NCBI GenBank assembly: GCA_947307015.1
Contig: CAMZHV010000016.1
Location: forward strand, 1-48,399
Length of the DNA stretch: 48,399 bases
Direction: 5' to 3'
Source: an uncultured Prevotellaceae bacterium
GTDB lineage: Bacteria > Bacteroidota > Bacteroidia > Bacteroidales > Bacteroidaceae
The notes below the pieces were generated by a model that saw nothing but the letters and a program-made list of their open reading frames with translations, made no database searches and was not told the origin of the DNA. Below are positions 8,636-16,149 of the stretch, piece after piece; the first letter of the stretch is position 1; each line of letters begins with the position of its first letter. The position numbers were made by a program, and so were the translations under genes.

Positions 8636-8987
8636 CTGTACCATCTTCATCAATATTAATTGTGTTACCAAGTTCAAATAGTAAGCCCTCTGGTCGATAT
8701 TCTTTTCCACGAATCGTATACGGGTGAACATTGCCGTTGTTATCTTCAAGAGAAACAATTTCCGTGTTTATTATCTCAACATGCATATTCCGATTTGCTG
8801 CTATGTCAACGATTTGCATAGCGTTGTATGGAATCAAATACAATGTATTCTCTTTTTCGTATTCGATAAACACCTCTCGATTAGAAGGATAAAGGATACG
8901 AAGGATCTCGTTTCTTTTTCCATCCATTATTTGTTCAAAAATTTCACTGCGAACAAATGTTGTTAATTCAAGTAGCTTATTTTTCAT
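8628..8987 (-). CDS. Unknown 119-residue protein
   Basis: A compact protein with alternating charged and beta-prone stretches (FIEYEKENTLYLIPYNAMQIVDIAAN...EIVSLEDNNGNVHPYTIRG). It ends in an acidic tail overlapping the start of the EVE-nuclease gene by 8 nt, which suggests translational coupling. It has no signal peptide or membrane segment and no family was recognised. The tight coupling makes it a likely partner or inhibitor of the nuclease. Confidence 0.75.
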   Translation of the reverse strand: MKNKLLELTTFVRSEIFEQIMDGKRNEILRILYPSNREVFIEYEKENTLYLIPYNAMQIVDIAANRNMHVEIINTEIVSLEDNNGNVHPYTIRGKEYRPEGLLFELGNTINIDEDGTDE

Positions 8988-9004
8988 ACTATCTATAATT
9001 GTTT

Positions 9005-9604
9005 TTAAAGATACACGTTTAACTGCTTTATATGATTCTCCAATAATGGTGATGTTAATTTAGCATGTACATTGGATTTTGTCATTTCTCGATTCTGCAC
9101 ATTGGTTTCAGGATATGCCTCCGCCAAAGAAAGTAGACCATGATATAGATTGCTTATTGCATCGGCATAATACGCAAAACCAGCAAAAGGAACACTCTTT
9201 TTTTCAAATTCATTTAGAAAGATTTCTATTTTCATTAATTTAACCCACGCAAAACCCGTACCAAATTGCTTTTCTAAAAATCTATCTAGCACCTCAAACC
9301 TATGCAAAACAATCCTTGTTGGTTCATCTTCGTAATTTAGCTCTATTATTGTGTTATTGTGATAAACAAGATGTTCCATGTCGTGTCTTATCATATCCCA
9401 ATCTGTTGACCACTCACTTATATATGATTTGAGTTTGTGCGAACCCAAACAGATCTGGTAAGATACGTCTAACCACCCTGATTTGCTGCGAATTAAATTC
9501 TTGGTTTGTTTGCAAACAAAAGTAAAAGGAAGAATGTCAAACTCTTCTATTGTTACAAGTGTACCATCTGAATAGTATGGGTTAATTAATACAGATTGAT
9601 TCAT
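9005..9604 (-). CDS. Unknown 199-residue protein, first gene of accessory operon
   Basis: The ATG at 9604 is preferred; the frame remains open to a TTG at 9610. The sequence is AT-rich and has no signal peptide. Features include FTFVCKQTKNLIRSKSGWLDVSYQI as two stretches, an IRHDMEHLV segment and a C-terminal helical part. No domain was recognised. It is the promoter-proximal gene of the unit 9604-4730: genes follow at spacings of 17, -8, -1, 16 and 27 nt, so the set is probably one transcript. Confidence 0.7.
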   Translation of the reverse strand: MNQSVLINPYYSDGTLVTIEEFDILPFTFVCKQTKNLIRSKSGWLDVSYQICLGSHKLKSYISEWSTDWDMIRHDMEHLVYHNNTIIELNYEDEPTRIVLHRFEVLDRFLEKQFGTGFAWVKLMKIEIFLNEFEKKSVPFAGFAYYADAISNLYHGLLSLAEAYPETNVQNREMTKSNVHAKLTSPLLENHIKQLNVYL

Positions 9605-9771
9605 GCTCAAGCTCTTTTTGTTTATCTAATATATCATCTATTCGATAGTTTTAACCATCTATGCATGACATTCTTGTTAGTTTAGGGTAAAAGTACCAGT
9701 GTTTAAACTTCGTGTTCACCAAATACCTTCTTCATGATGGCTATTTTGCTTTAGATAGTTAATTTCGGCTG

Positions 9772-9779
9772 CAAATATA
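9772..9779 (-). promoter_or_regulatory. -7 element for the accessory operon
   Basis: TATATTTG on the minus strand, about 168 nt before the ATG at 9604 and just downstream of a small palindrome at 9789-9807. No clean TTTG is seen at the expected -33 distance, as would fit a regulated promoter. Confidence 0.5.
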
Positions 9780-9788
9780 ATCAATACT

Positions 9789-9807
9789 TGTCTCAAATCA
9801 CGAGACA
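9789..9807. promoter_or_regulatory. Candidate operator palindrome
   Basis: TGTCTC-N7-GAGACA is a perfect 6-bp inverted repeat placed 9 bp upstream of the -7 element of the accessory operon and 23 bp past the stop of the WYL gene. WYL regulators bind inverted repeats near promoters of the genes they control, so this is a reasonable operator candidate. The alternative is a weak 3' hairpin of the WYL transcript; no T-run follows. Confidence 0.4.
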
Positions 9808-9829
9808 TCAACTCATTATTTTTGATTTT

Positions 9830-10774
9830 TTACTCATTTTCTTCCGGATAATACATTTCTGCGGCTTCCAGATGGGCTTGTCCTACCTCTTCTGCCAGCC
9901 ATTCTGGTTCAAGCACTCTGACGCAGGCACCAAGGCTTAGGAGATGAGAGGTGAAATCGGGAGTTGGACGCATGAACAGTTCAAAATCAACGTAATCTTC
10001 TCCGTGACCTATTTCACGTTGGCTGTGATGTAATGGCAAATCCCTCAAATAGTAACGCTGATAATCGTAGGCGCGAATGATTATTCTCAAGGGGCGTGTG
10101 TCGTCATTCACCAATACGCCATAACACTCGCTGAAGAATTGCTCTGCGTCGAAGTCAGGATTCATCTGGAACTTGATATCTGTCAGCGACATCTCTTGGA
10201 TACGGTCGAAGGAGAACATCCCGAAGTAGTCGGACTTGGGTTTCTCTGCAGTTGCTTCGCGATAGAAGTGGCCCAACACATACCATCGCTGTTTGAAGAG
10301 CTTAAGGCAATAAGGCTCAAAGTTCAAGTCGCGAGGCTGTTCGTCGCCGTATTTCCTGTACTTGATGGCGATACGAACATTCTTTTTCATCGCTTCCAAG
10401 ACCATCGTGAGATAATCACCTTCGTATGCCACTGGTTCCAGCAATATCCGTTTCTGCAGCGAAAGGCTTTCGCTGATGATATTGTTGACACTAAGCGTGG
10501 ACAACAACCAATTCTGAACAGAATCCTCACGTAGGACATTTTCGTTGCCGATGAAATACTTATAGCCATCTTGGCGGTCGCAATCAATGATGATGCCAAA
10601 GATATCCTCTATGGCATCTTTGTGACGGTTGAAAGTAGCACGAGCCATTTCTACACCGCCGCTCATGTCTGTGCGCACCCACCGCTTGTTGATCTCAGCA
10701 AATGAAATCCTACGAGCCTTTCGAATGGTGCTCACCAACCATATATATTCCTTGAATAATGTGGGTGTTTTCAT
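9830..10774 (-). CDS. WYL-domain transcriptional regulator
   Basis: 314 residues. The N-terminus (about 1-90) is a winged-helix region (FKEYIWLVSTIRKARRISFAEINKRWV...ARATFNRHKDAIEDIFG). Residues about 125-235 form the WYL domain, with the IKYRKYG...EPYCLKLFKQRWYVLGHF core. A WCX-like C-terminal domain follows (LRIIIRAYDYQRYYLRDLPLHHSQ...FTSHLLSLGACVRVLEP). WYL proteins sense small ligands, often nucleic-acid fragments, and are frequent repressors of phage-defence operons. It lies directly upstream of the accessory operon in the same orientation, with its own strong promoter. Confidence 0.9.
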   Translation of the reverse strand: MKTPTLFKEYIWLVSTIRKARRISFAEINKRWVRTDMSGGVEMARATFNRHKDAIEDIFGIIIDCDRQDGYKYFIGNENVLREDSVQNWLLSTLSVNNIISESLSLQKRILLEPVAYEGDYLTMVLEAMKKNVRIAIKYRKYGDEQPRDLNFEPYCLKLFKQRWYVLGHFYREATAEKPKSDYFGMFSFDRIQEMSLTDIKFQMNPDFDAEQFFSECYGVLVNDDTRPLRIIIRAYDYQRYYLRDLPLHHSQREIGHGEDYVDFELFMRPTPDFTSHLLSLGACVRVLEPEWLAEEVGQAHLEAAEMYYPEENE

Positions 10775-10796
10775 AAGAATTATTGATTTTCAGGGG

Positions 10797-10830
10797 CAAA
10801 GATAGTGATTATTTCGGATTCAGACGCAAA
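10797..10830 (-). promoter_or_regulatory. Promoter of the WYL gene
   Basis: On the minus strand TTTG (10827-10830), 22-nt spacer, TATCTTTG (10797-10804), 22 nt before the start codon. It has the same spacer length and flanking words as the ORF6N promoter. Confidence 0.75.
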
Positions 10831-10874
10831 AAGAGCATATTTTCTCACCTCTGGACACAAACAACGCCCACCCG
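10827..10874 (-). repeat. Duplicated upstream module, copy 2
   Basis: Matches 3754-3802. It spans the -33 element and the sequence above it. The block between the two copies is the accessory block, and each copy lies upstream of a gene for a DNA-binding protein. Confidence 0.85.
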
Positions 10875-10946
10875 TGAAGCAAGGGAAGGCGGTGAAGATG
10901 AGAACAAACGATCTTATGTCCTACGTTCGTGCTGGACGAAAAAAAG

Positions 10947-10975
10947 ACAGGCTCCCATGGGAGATGAGAGCCTGT
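10947..10975 (-). terminator. Rho-independent terminator of the small peptide gene
   Basis: ACAGGCTC (10947-10954) pairs with GAGCCTGT (10968-10975). On the minus strand the stem is followed by a run of T residues. It lies 21 nt past the stop codon at 10996. Confidence 0.8.
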
Positions 10976-10995
10976 TTGGTGATGTTTGGCAACGA

Positions 10996-11112
10996 TCAGC
11001 TATACCAAATAGTGACGTTGCTTGAAGATTCGTAGTAACGATCTTCATCTTCGTTCAGGTAGTTGTCCAGCTCGTACTCCTCCTGATAAAACATTTTCTT
11101 TTTCGGTTTCAT
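10996..11112 (-). CDS. Small 38-residue acidic peptide
   Basis: The frame is open to 11190, but the ATG at 11112 has a strong AGGAGG 7 nt upstream, unusual for this group, so this start is chosen. The peptide begins MKPKKKMFYQEEYELDNYLN and continues with an acidic, tyrosine-rich stretch. It has no signal peptide. The clean ribosome site and dedicated terminator argue that it is a real gene. Function unknown. Confidence 0.6.
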   Translation of the reverse strand: MKPKKKMFYQEEYELDNYLNEDEDRYYESSSNVTIWYS

Positions 11113-11330
11113 GTCGGGTCCTCCTGTTTGGTTAAAGGTTAGTGGATGATTGCTTTTGCGATACAAATGTAGGTAAAAATCACGAAACAATCAGCGACAT
11201 GATGGAAAAAGTAGTGCTTTTTTAACGCTATTTATGTTTAGAAGGTGTACATCTTACACGTGTTAGCCAGCAAATCGTACCCTTTCGGATGACTTCCATG
11301 GGCGATACTTAAGCTCATGAACACGGCGGC

Positions 11331-12200
11331 TTATTCCATCAGCTTGATGCGGATGTTGCGATACCAAACATCGTCGCCGTGGTCTTGGAGGCCAATGTAT
11401 CCTTCGTGGTTTTCGCCGCCCATATTGTTGAGCAGATTGAAGGCGTAGGGGAAGTCGCCACCCTCGGCGAACTTGCTGTCCTGTAGCATTTGTGTCCACT
11501 TCGGTGTCCAGAGGTGGTATTCGAGGACGTTCGTGCCGTTCTGACCATGCACAACGGTGCCTTTATAGACCATGATCTTAGCTTGGTTCCACTCGCCAGC
11601 AGGATTGGCGTTCTGGGGCTTGGCGGGAATCATGTCGTAGAGCGAAGCGGCCTGACGGTTGCCGTCGACACCGAGCTGTGCATCGGGATGCTTGGCGTTG
11701 TCGAGCACCTGATATTCGCTGCACGACTGCCAGATGGGCAGGTATTCCTTGCCCTCGGCATCCTTGACTTCTTGGGCGAGGTAGAAGATACCACTGTTGC
11801 CGCCCTCCGAGATCTTATACTCTAATTGTAGCTCGAAGTTCTGGAACTTATGGGCGAAGATGAGGTCGCCGCCACCTTCGACTTGCGCCTCGCCGGTGCC
11901 GGAGCCTTTCAAATGGATAGCGCCGTCGCTGACTTCCCAGCTGGTGGGAGGCACGTCCATGCCGTAGCCGCGCCAGCCGTCGAGGTTCTCGCCATTGAAG
12001 AGCACGATGAAACCGTCGGCATCCACGGGGAGTGCGGCGATGTCGATATTGGGGCCGTCGGCCACCTGTGCCACCAAAGAAGGCCCCCCTCCTTCCTCCC
12101 CCGTGGGGGAGGTGCAAGTGCCACAACCGCCCTTGCCGATGAAGAAACCGATGACGCCACCGATGAGGGCACATACAATACCTAATAATACCTTTTTCAT
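11331..12200 (-). CDS. Membrane-anchored DUF1080 protein (3-keto-glycoside hydrolase type)
   Basis: 289 residues from MKKVLLGIVC; the frame upstream of this only reads through a repeat. The N-terminus is hydrophobic (IGGVIGFFIGKGGCGTC) and would anchor the protein as a lipoprotein or by a membrane segment. A linker follows that is partly encoded by a G/C palindrome. DUF1080 fills the rest (FIVLFNGENLDGWRGYG...GGDLIFAHKFQNFELQLEYKI...SGIFYLAQEV...CSEYQVLDN...LYDMIPAKPQNANPAGEWNQ). Family members have a jelly-roll fold and act on 3-keto-glycosides. It is paired with a second DUF1080 gene and two dehydrogenases, so a role in periplasmic glycoside oxidation and cleavage is likely. Confidence 0.85.
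   Translation of the reverse strand: MKKVLLGIVCALIGGVIGFFIGKGGCGTCTSPTGEEGGGPSLVAQVADGPNIDIAALPVDADGFIVLFNGENLDGWRGYGMDVPPTSWEVSDGAIHLKGSGTGEAQVEGGGDLIFAHKFQNFELQLEYKISEGGNSGIFYLAQEVKDAEGKEYLPIWQSCSEYQVLDNAKHPDAQLGVDGNRQAASLYDMIPAKPQNANPAGEWNQAKIMVYKGTVVHGQNGTNVLEYHLWTPKWTQMLQDSKFAEGGDFPYAFNLLNNMGGENHEGYIGLQDHGDDVWYRNIRIKLME
12077..12112. repeat. REP-like G/C palindrome inside a CDS
   Basis: CCTCCCCC-GT-GGGGGAGG at 12095-12112 with a C-rich tail at 12077-12094. It lies in frame in the linker after the membrane anchor of the DUF1080 protein and encodes the proline/glycine-rich TSPTGEEGGGPS segment. Confidence 0.75.
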
Positions 12201-12204
12201 AATT

Positions 12205-12241
12205 TTAAGACCCACCCCCAACCCCTCCCGTAAGGGAGGGG
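12205..12241. repeat. REP-like palindrome, intergenic, paired with 12326
   Basis: Tail TTAAGACCCACCCCCAA, then head CCCCTCCC-GTAA-GGGAGGGG. It ends 5 nt from the start codon of the downstream DUF1080 gene, so it covers that gene's ribosome binding region. It is in inverted orientation to the copy at 12326-12362. Confidence 0.85.
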
Positions 12242-12325
12242 AGTAGCTGGCGCTTGAAAGGGCTTATAGGGTCATTGTTTTAATGATTAAATATATTCCT
12301 TACTTAGAGAGTCACCCCGCTGGCT

Positions 12326-12362
12326 CCCCTCCCTGACGGGAGGGGTTGGGGGTGGGTCTTTA
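12326..12362. repeat. REP-like palindrome abutting a stop codon
   Basis: Head CCCCTCCC-TGAC-GGGAGGGG, then tail GGTTGGGGGTGGGTCTTTA. The last bases of the tail are the TAA stop of the DUF1080 gene that ends at 12360. It forms an inverted pair with 12205-12241. Confidence 0.85.
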
Positions 12363-13190
12363 TAACTCCTTAACTTTGATATTGCGGAACCATACGTTGT
12401 CGCCGTGGTCCTGCATGCCGATGAAGCCTTTGTGCTCAGGGCCGCCGCAATTGTTGAGGAGGTCGAAGGCGGTGGGCCATCCCTTCTCGCTGAACTTGCT
12501 GTCCTGTAGCATCTCCGTCCATTTTGGCGTCCAGAGGTCGTAGCTGAGGACTTCAACATCATTCTGGAAGTGTTGGACGTGTCCATCCTTCACGCGGATA
12601 CGTACCTTGTTCCATTGTCCTGCGGGCTTCGCGTTCTGCGGCTTCGCGGGAATCATGTCGTAGAGCGACGAGGACATACGATTGCCGTCCTTGCCCAGTT
12701 TGGCATCAGGGTGACGCTCATTGTCGAGCACCTGACACTCAGGGGCTGAGATGTAGATGGGTTCAAGGCCGCTACGTTCGGCATTGGCCACCTCGCGTGC
12801 GAGGTAGAAGATGCCTGAGTTGCCACCTTCGGCGATCTTCCATTCCATCTCGAACTCGAAATTGGGGCCAAACTGATGGGCGAAGATGATGTCTCCGCCC
12901 TCGCCTTGGGCCTTGCTGTCGAAGAAGATGGCGCCGTCCTGCACCTTCCATTTCGACGGCACGTAGGTCTTGCCATAGCCGCGCCAGCCAGCGAAGGTCT
13001 TGCCATCAAAGATGGTCACATAACCCTTCTTGTCAACAGGAAACTCGTGGCGGTCCCATAGTTCAGGACCCTGAAAGCCTTGCGAGCAGACGATGGTGAC
13101 AGTGGATTGAGCCCTCAAAGCCCCCTCCCAACCTCCCCCAAGGGGGAGGAGCAGCAAACTGGCTGCTATCAGTTTCTTGGTGATATTCAT
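12360..13190 (-). CDS. Secreted DUF1080 protein (3-keto-glycoside hydrolase type)
   Basis: 276 residues. The signal peptide (MNITKKLIAASLLLLPLGGG, then WEGALRAQS) is partly encoded by a REP-like palindrome. The DUF1080 domain spans about residues 50-276, with YVTIFDGKTFAGWRGYG, GGDIIFAHQFGPNFEFEMEWKI in two parts, SGIFYLAREV, ECQVLDNERHPDA, LYDMIPAKPQNAKPAGQWN and LWTPKWTEMLQDSKFSEKGW. It is roughly half identical to the next gene downstream by eye, so the two arose by duplication. They may act on different linkages or in sequence. Confidence 0.87.
   Translation of the reverse strand: MNITKKLIAASLLLLPLGGGWEGALRAQSTVTIVCSQGFQGPELWDRHEFPVDKKGYVTIFDGKTFAGWRGYGKTYVPSKWKVQDGAIFFDSKAQGEGGDIIFAHQFGPNFEFEMEWKIAEGGNSGIFYLAREVANAERSGLEPIYISAPECQVLDNERHPDAKLGKDGNRMSSSLYDMIPAKPQNAKPAGQWNKVRIRVKDGHVQHFQNDVEVLSYDLWTPKWTEMLQDSKFSEKGWPTAFDLLNNCGGPEHKGFIGMQDHGDNVWFRNIKVKEL
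13116..13149. repeat. REP-like palindrome inside a signal peptide
   Basis: Tail CAAAGCCCCCTCCCAA, then CCTCCCCC-AA-GGGGGAGG. It encodes the LLPLGGGWEGA part of the DUF1080 signal peptide and stays in frame. It is in inverted orientation to 13236-13271, 87 bp away. Confidence 0.8.
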
Positions 13191-13235
13191 AGATGATTGA
13201 TTGGCATTGATTAAATGATGTCAAGTGGAAAAGAA

Positions 13236-13271
13236 CCCCTCCCCCTTGGGGGAGGAGGGGAGGGGGCTTTA
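13236..13271. repeat. REP-like palindrome abutting a stop codon
   Basis: CCTCCCCC-TT-GGGGGAGG (13238-13255), then a G-rich tail ending GGGGGCTTTA. The TTA is the stop codon (TAA) of the Gfo/Idh gene ending at 13269. Confidence 0.85.
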
Positions 13272-14750
13272 CGGCAGTTCGGGGAGCTTGTAGCCGTTCT
13301 CGTAGACGGGCTTGATGAGACGTGCGGCATACTCGTTGGCATCCACCAATACCTTGTCGGCAGCTGCAAAGGAGGGGTGACCGTCATGAATCTCAAAGTT
13401 GATGGCATTGGAGACGTGGAGCTTCGCATCGGCAGCGATGTTGGTGAAACGCATCTTGTCGCCATCCCAGTGCAGCCATTGGTCAAGTTCCTGCAGACGT
13501 ACGGCAGCAACACCCATGACGATGTTCTCGTTAAGCGGACCTGAGATGGAGAAGTCGGAGCTGGCGGGGATGCGGCTGTCTGCACTCTCTTTGCAGGCAC
13601 GGATCCAATCCTGCTGGTGGTTGTCGTCCTTGACGATACGGCAGAGCTCGGGCACCTTGGGGTTGCGGCCACTGACAAGGAACGGGTTGTAGCCGTATGT
13701 GCCGACCACCATGATGTCTTTCGTTCCATAGAAAACGCAGACACCATTGCCATCGAACTTCTTGCCTTCGGGCATGTCGAAAGGTATATTGGGACGCAAA
13801 CCGCCGTCGTACCATGTGAGTTCGCAGGCGGGAAGAGCCAGCTTGGGCAAATTGTCACGAGCCGGGAAACGGAAAGTGACCTTTTGTGCCGAGGGACAAG
13901 CATCGGGCATCAGCATCGTAGAGCTGCCGAGAATAGCTGTGGGCGAGCCTAATTTCAGGCCGGTGAAGGCGACAGCGAGAATATGGTTGGCCATATCTCC
14001 GAGGGCACCGGAGCCGAAATCCCACCATCCGCGGAAGTTCCAAGGCGTGTAGACCTCGTTGTAAGGACGCATCTTAGCCGGGCCGATGAAAGCTTCCCAA
14101 TTCATGGTGCTGGGCACAGCCTGTGCTTGCGTAGGAGCAGCCATACCCTGCGGCCAGATGGGACGGTTGGTGAACGCTTCGATCTTCGTCACTTCACCGA
14201 TTTCGCCGTTCCACAGCCAGTTGAGTGCTTGGCGGGAACCTGCGCTGGAGGCACCTTGGTTGCCCTGCTGCGTGGCGACCTTGTACTTGGCGGCCAGCTT
14301 GGTGAGCAGACGGCTCTCGTAGGCATAGAGCGTCATGGGTTTCTCGACGTAGACGTGCTTGCCGGCCATCATGGCTTCGGCGGCGATGATGGCGTGCGTG
14401 TGGTCTGCCGTGGCGACCATGACGGCATCGGCGCTCTTCAGCATCTCGTCGTACATTTTGCGATAATCGTTGTACTTCTTGGCATCGGGGTACTTGTCAA
14501 GGACATGCTTGGCATATTTCCAGTCAACGTCGCAAAGGCCAACGATGTTCTCTGTCTTGGCCATCTCGCTGATGTCGGCGGCACCACGTCCACCGACGCC
14601 TACGCCGAGGATGTTGAGCTTGTCGCTGGGGGCTTTCTTGCCTGCTTTTGCGCCAAGGACGGTGTTAGGAACAATGGTCGGGGCAACAATCATGCCCGCC
14701 AACGCAGCGGAACCGCGTTTAAGAAAATCTCTTCTTGATAGGTCTGCCAT
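13269..14750 (-). CDS. Tat-exported Gfo/Idh/MocA-family oxidoreductase
   Basis: 493 residues. The N-terminus has a twin-arginine signal (SRRDFLKRGSAALAGMIVAP), so the protein is exported folded with its cofactor. A Rossmann fold follows (LNILGVGVGGRGAADI...VGLCDVD), then the family's EKP motif (GKHVYVEKPM) and the C-terminal substrate domain (about 190-480). Members oxidise or reduce sugar hydroxyls with NAD(P). In Bacteroides, operons combining such enzymes with DUF1080 proteins oxidise a glycoside to its 3-keto form so the linkage can be cleaved without a classical glycosidase; that role is inferred here from context. Confidence 0.9.
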   Translation of the reverse strand: MADLSRRDFLKRGSAALAGMIVAPTIVPNTVLGAKAGKKAPSDKLNILGVGVGGRGAADISEMAKTENIVGLCDVDWKYAKHVLDKYPDAKKYNDYRKMYDEMLKSADAVMVATADHTHAIIAAEAMMAGKHVYVEKPMTLYAYESRLLTKLAAKYKVATQQGNQGASSAGSRQALNWLWNGEIGEVTKIEAFTNRPIWPQGMAAPTQAQAVPSTMNWEAFIGPAKMRPYNEVYTPWNFRGWWDFGSGALGDMANHILAVAFTGLKLGSPTAILGSSTMLMPDACPSAQKVTFRFPARDNLPKLALPACELTWYDGGLRPNIPFDMPEGKKFDGNGVCVFYGTKDIMVVGTYGYNPFLVSGRNPKVPELCRIVKDDNHQQDWIRACKESADSRIPASSDFSISGPLNENIVMGVAAVRLQELDQWLHWDGDKMRFTNIAADAKLHVSNAINFEIHDGHPSFAAADKVLVDANEYAARLIKPVYENGYKLPELP

Positions 14751-14799
14751 GGGAGTTGAAAGTTTATAAGTTAATGATATGGTTTTATTTTATGTGATT

Positions 14800-15891
14800 T
14801 TATGTGATATTTTTGTTATGCCTGGGCAGCAATCCGTAGCCGTCGGTCATGTTGCGGCGACGCTCATGGATGCGTTCCAGCTCATCGAGGGTACCGATAG
14901 CGGGCATCTCATGGGAGCGAGCGTCGTCGAGCATTTTCCAGGCCATCTCTGATGCGATGGCGGAATCACGGAAGCGCGGCATATCGGGGTGGCGCTGTCC
15001 CGTCTTGATGCTCTCGGCCATCTGGCGGATGAGGACATCGACATTCTTGCCACCGTGTGGGTGCTCGATGCGTTCGGTGACGTTAACACCATGGAGATTG
15101 ATGACAGCGGTTTTAAAGTCGTGCGTCATGTGGCAGAATCCCTGCGTGCCGATGAGCTCCACATAAGAGTTGTGTGTCTGATCTTTCGACAGTTGTCCGT
15201 AGACGAAACCTTGCGTGACATCGTAAACTACGCCGTTTTGCATGGTGCCATGTGCTTGAAGCCACCACGGATCTTTCCACGACCACATGCGTAGCGCCTG
15301 GGCGTGCCAAGTCTTATACTCACTCTGGGAAAGGAAACGCACCAATCCCACATAATGCATTCCGCAGTCGTGGAACGACGGTCCCTCTGCTTCATGCCCT
15401 TCGCCAGGAGCCAAGCCAGGCGTCATGTGGCAGATGCGAATGATGGCCAGTTCGCCCAGTTCGCCGCTGTCGATGATGCGGCGCATCTCATGATGGTACC
15501 ATGAATTCAACAAATACATATTGACGGTGCAGAATAAACCGCGTTGCAGCGCCTCTTCGGCCAATGCCACGAGTTCCCATTCGCGTTCGTTGGTGTCGGC
15601 AATAGGCTTCTCGGTGATGACATGCTTGCCGGCAGCGAGGGCACGTCGGATCTGTTGGGGGCGAACATCAGCAAGGGCACAGAGGCACACCGCCTGCACG
15701 GCGGGGTCGTTGAACGCATCGTCCTCGCTGGTGTCAATGTGAGCTTCGGGCGCCTGTCGTGCTGCCAGCTCACGACATTCCGGACTTGGGTCGTAAACGT
15801 GAGTCACCTGATAGTCGGGATTATCTTGGAGCGCCCGCAGATAGCAGCGTCCCATACGTCCGAATCCGATGACGGCAACATTTATTATCAT
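14800..15891 (-). CDS. Cytoplasmic Gfo/Idh/MocA-family oxidoreductase
   Basis: 363 residues, no signal peptide. It has a Rossmann motif (VIGFGRMGRCYLRAL), the EKP motif (GKHVITEKPIAD) and a DCGMHYVGLVRFL segment in the catalytic region. It is the first gene of the operon 15891-11331, with 49 nt to the Tat-exported paralogue. It may catalyse the cytosolic counterpart of the sugar oxidation/reduction carried out by the exported enzyme. Substrate unknown. Confidence 0.88.
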   Translation of the reverse strand: MIINVAVIGFGRMGRCYLRALQDNPDYQVTHVYDPSPECRELAARQAPEAHIDTSEDDAFNDPAVQAVCLCALADVRPQQIRRALAAGKHVITEKPIADTNEREWELVALAEEALQRGLFCTVNMYLLNSWYHHEMRRIIDSGELGELAIIRICHMTPGLAPGEGHEAEGPSFHDCGMHYVGLVRFLSQSEYKTWHAQALRMWSWKDPWWLQAHGTMQNGVVYDVTQGFVYGQLSKDQTHNSYVELIGTQGFCHMTHDFKTAVINLHGVNVTERIEHPHGGKNVDVLIRQMAESIKTGQRHPDMPRFRDSAIASEMAWKMLDDARSHEMPAIGTLDELERIHERRRNMTDGYGLLPRHNKNIT

Positions 15892-15937
15892 GTGTTTATA
15901 AGGTCAAGTTTTTAGGTCTAAGTTGTGTTTTGTGCCG

Positions 15938-15945
15938 CAAAGATA
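15938..15945 (-). promoter_or_regulatory. -7 element of the keto-glycoside operon
   Basis: TATCTTTG on the minus strand, 46 nt before the start codon at 15891. No good -33 TTTG is seen. Confidence 0.55.
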
Positions 15946-16044
15946 TAGTATTTTTGGCGAAGTGACAACAGAAAAGGCCAAATACTTTTGATTTTTTGTG
16001 TCTCTGTTCGTGATGAAGGTGCAAATCGCACAAATCTGTACAAA

Positions 16045-16072
16045 AAAGCAGGGTACTTTGGCACCCTGCTTT
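16045..16072 (-). terminator. Terminator after the GH5-GH43 gene
   Basis: AAAGCAGGGT (16045-16054) pairs with ACCCTGCTTT (16063-16072) over an 8-nt loop. On the minus strand it is followed by six T residues in total. The stem is also usable from the other strand. It lies 77 nt past the stop at 16150. Confidence 0.85.
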
Positions 16073-16149
16073 TCAATTATTATGCTTATTCAAAGTCTGT
16101 CAAACATCTGGCTTATCGCTACAATGATGTGCATGCGAGCCATAGATGA

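Noticed and set aside
8636..8758. Longer N-terminus of the EVE-nuclease protein
   Set aside because: It would overlap the upstream gene by 131 bp. The ATG at 8635 gives the usual short stop-start overlap.
10783..11035. Two overlapping plus-strand ORFs of 76-80 residues
   Set aside because: They run over the WYL promoter, the duplicated module and a terminator hairpin. The module's other copy has no equivalent ORF.
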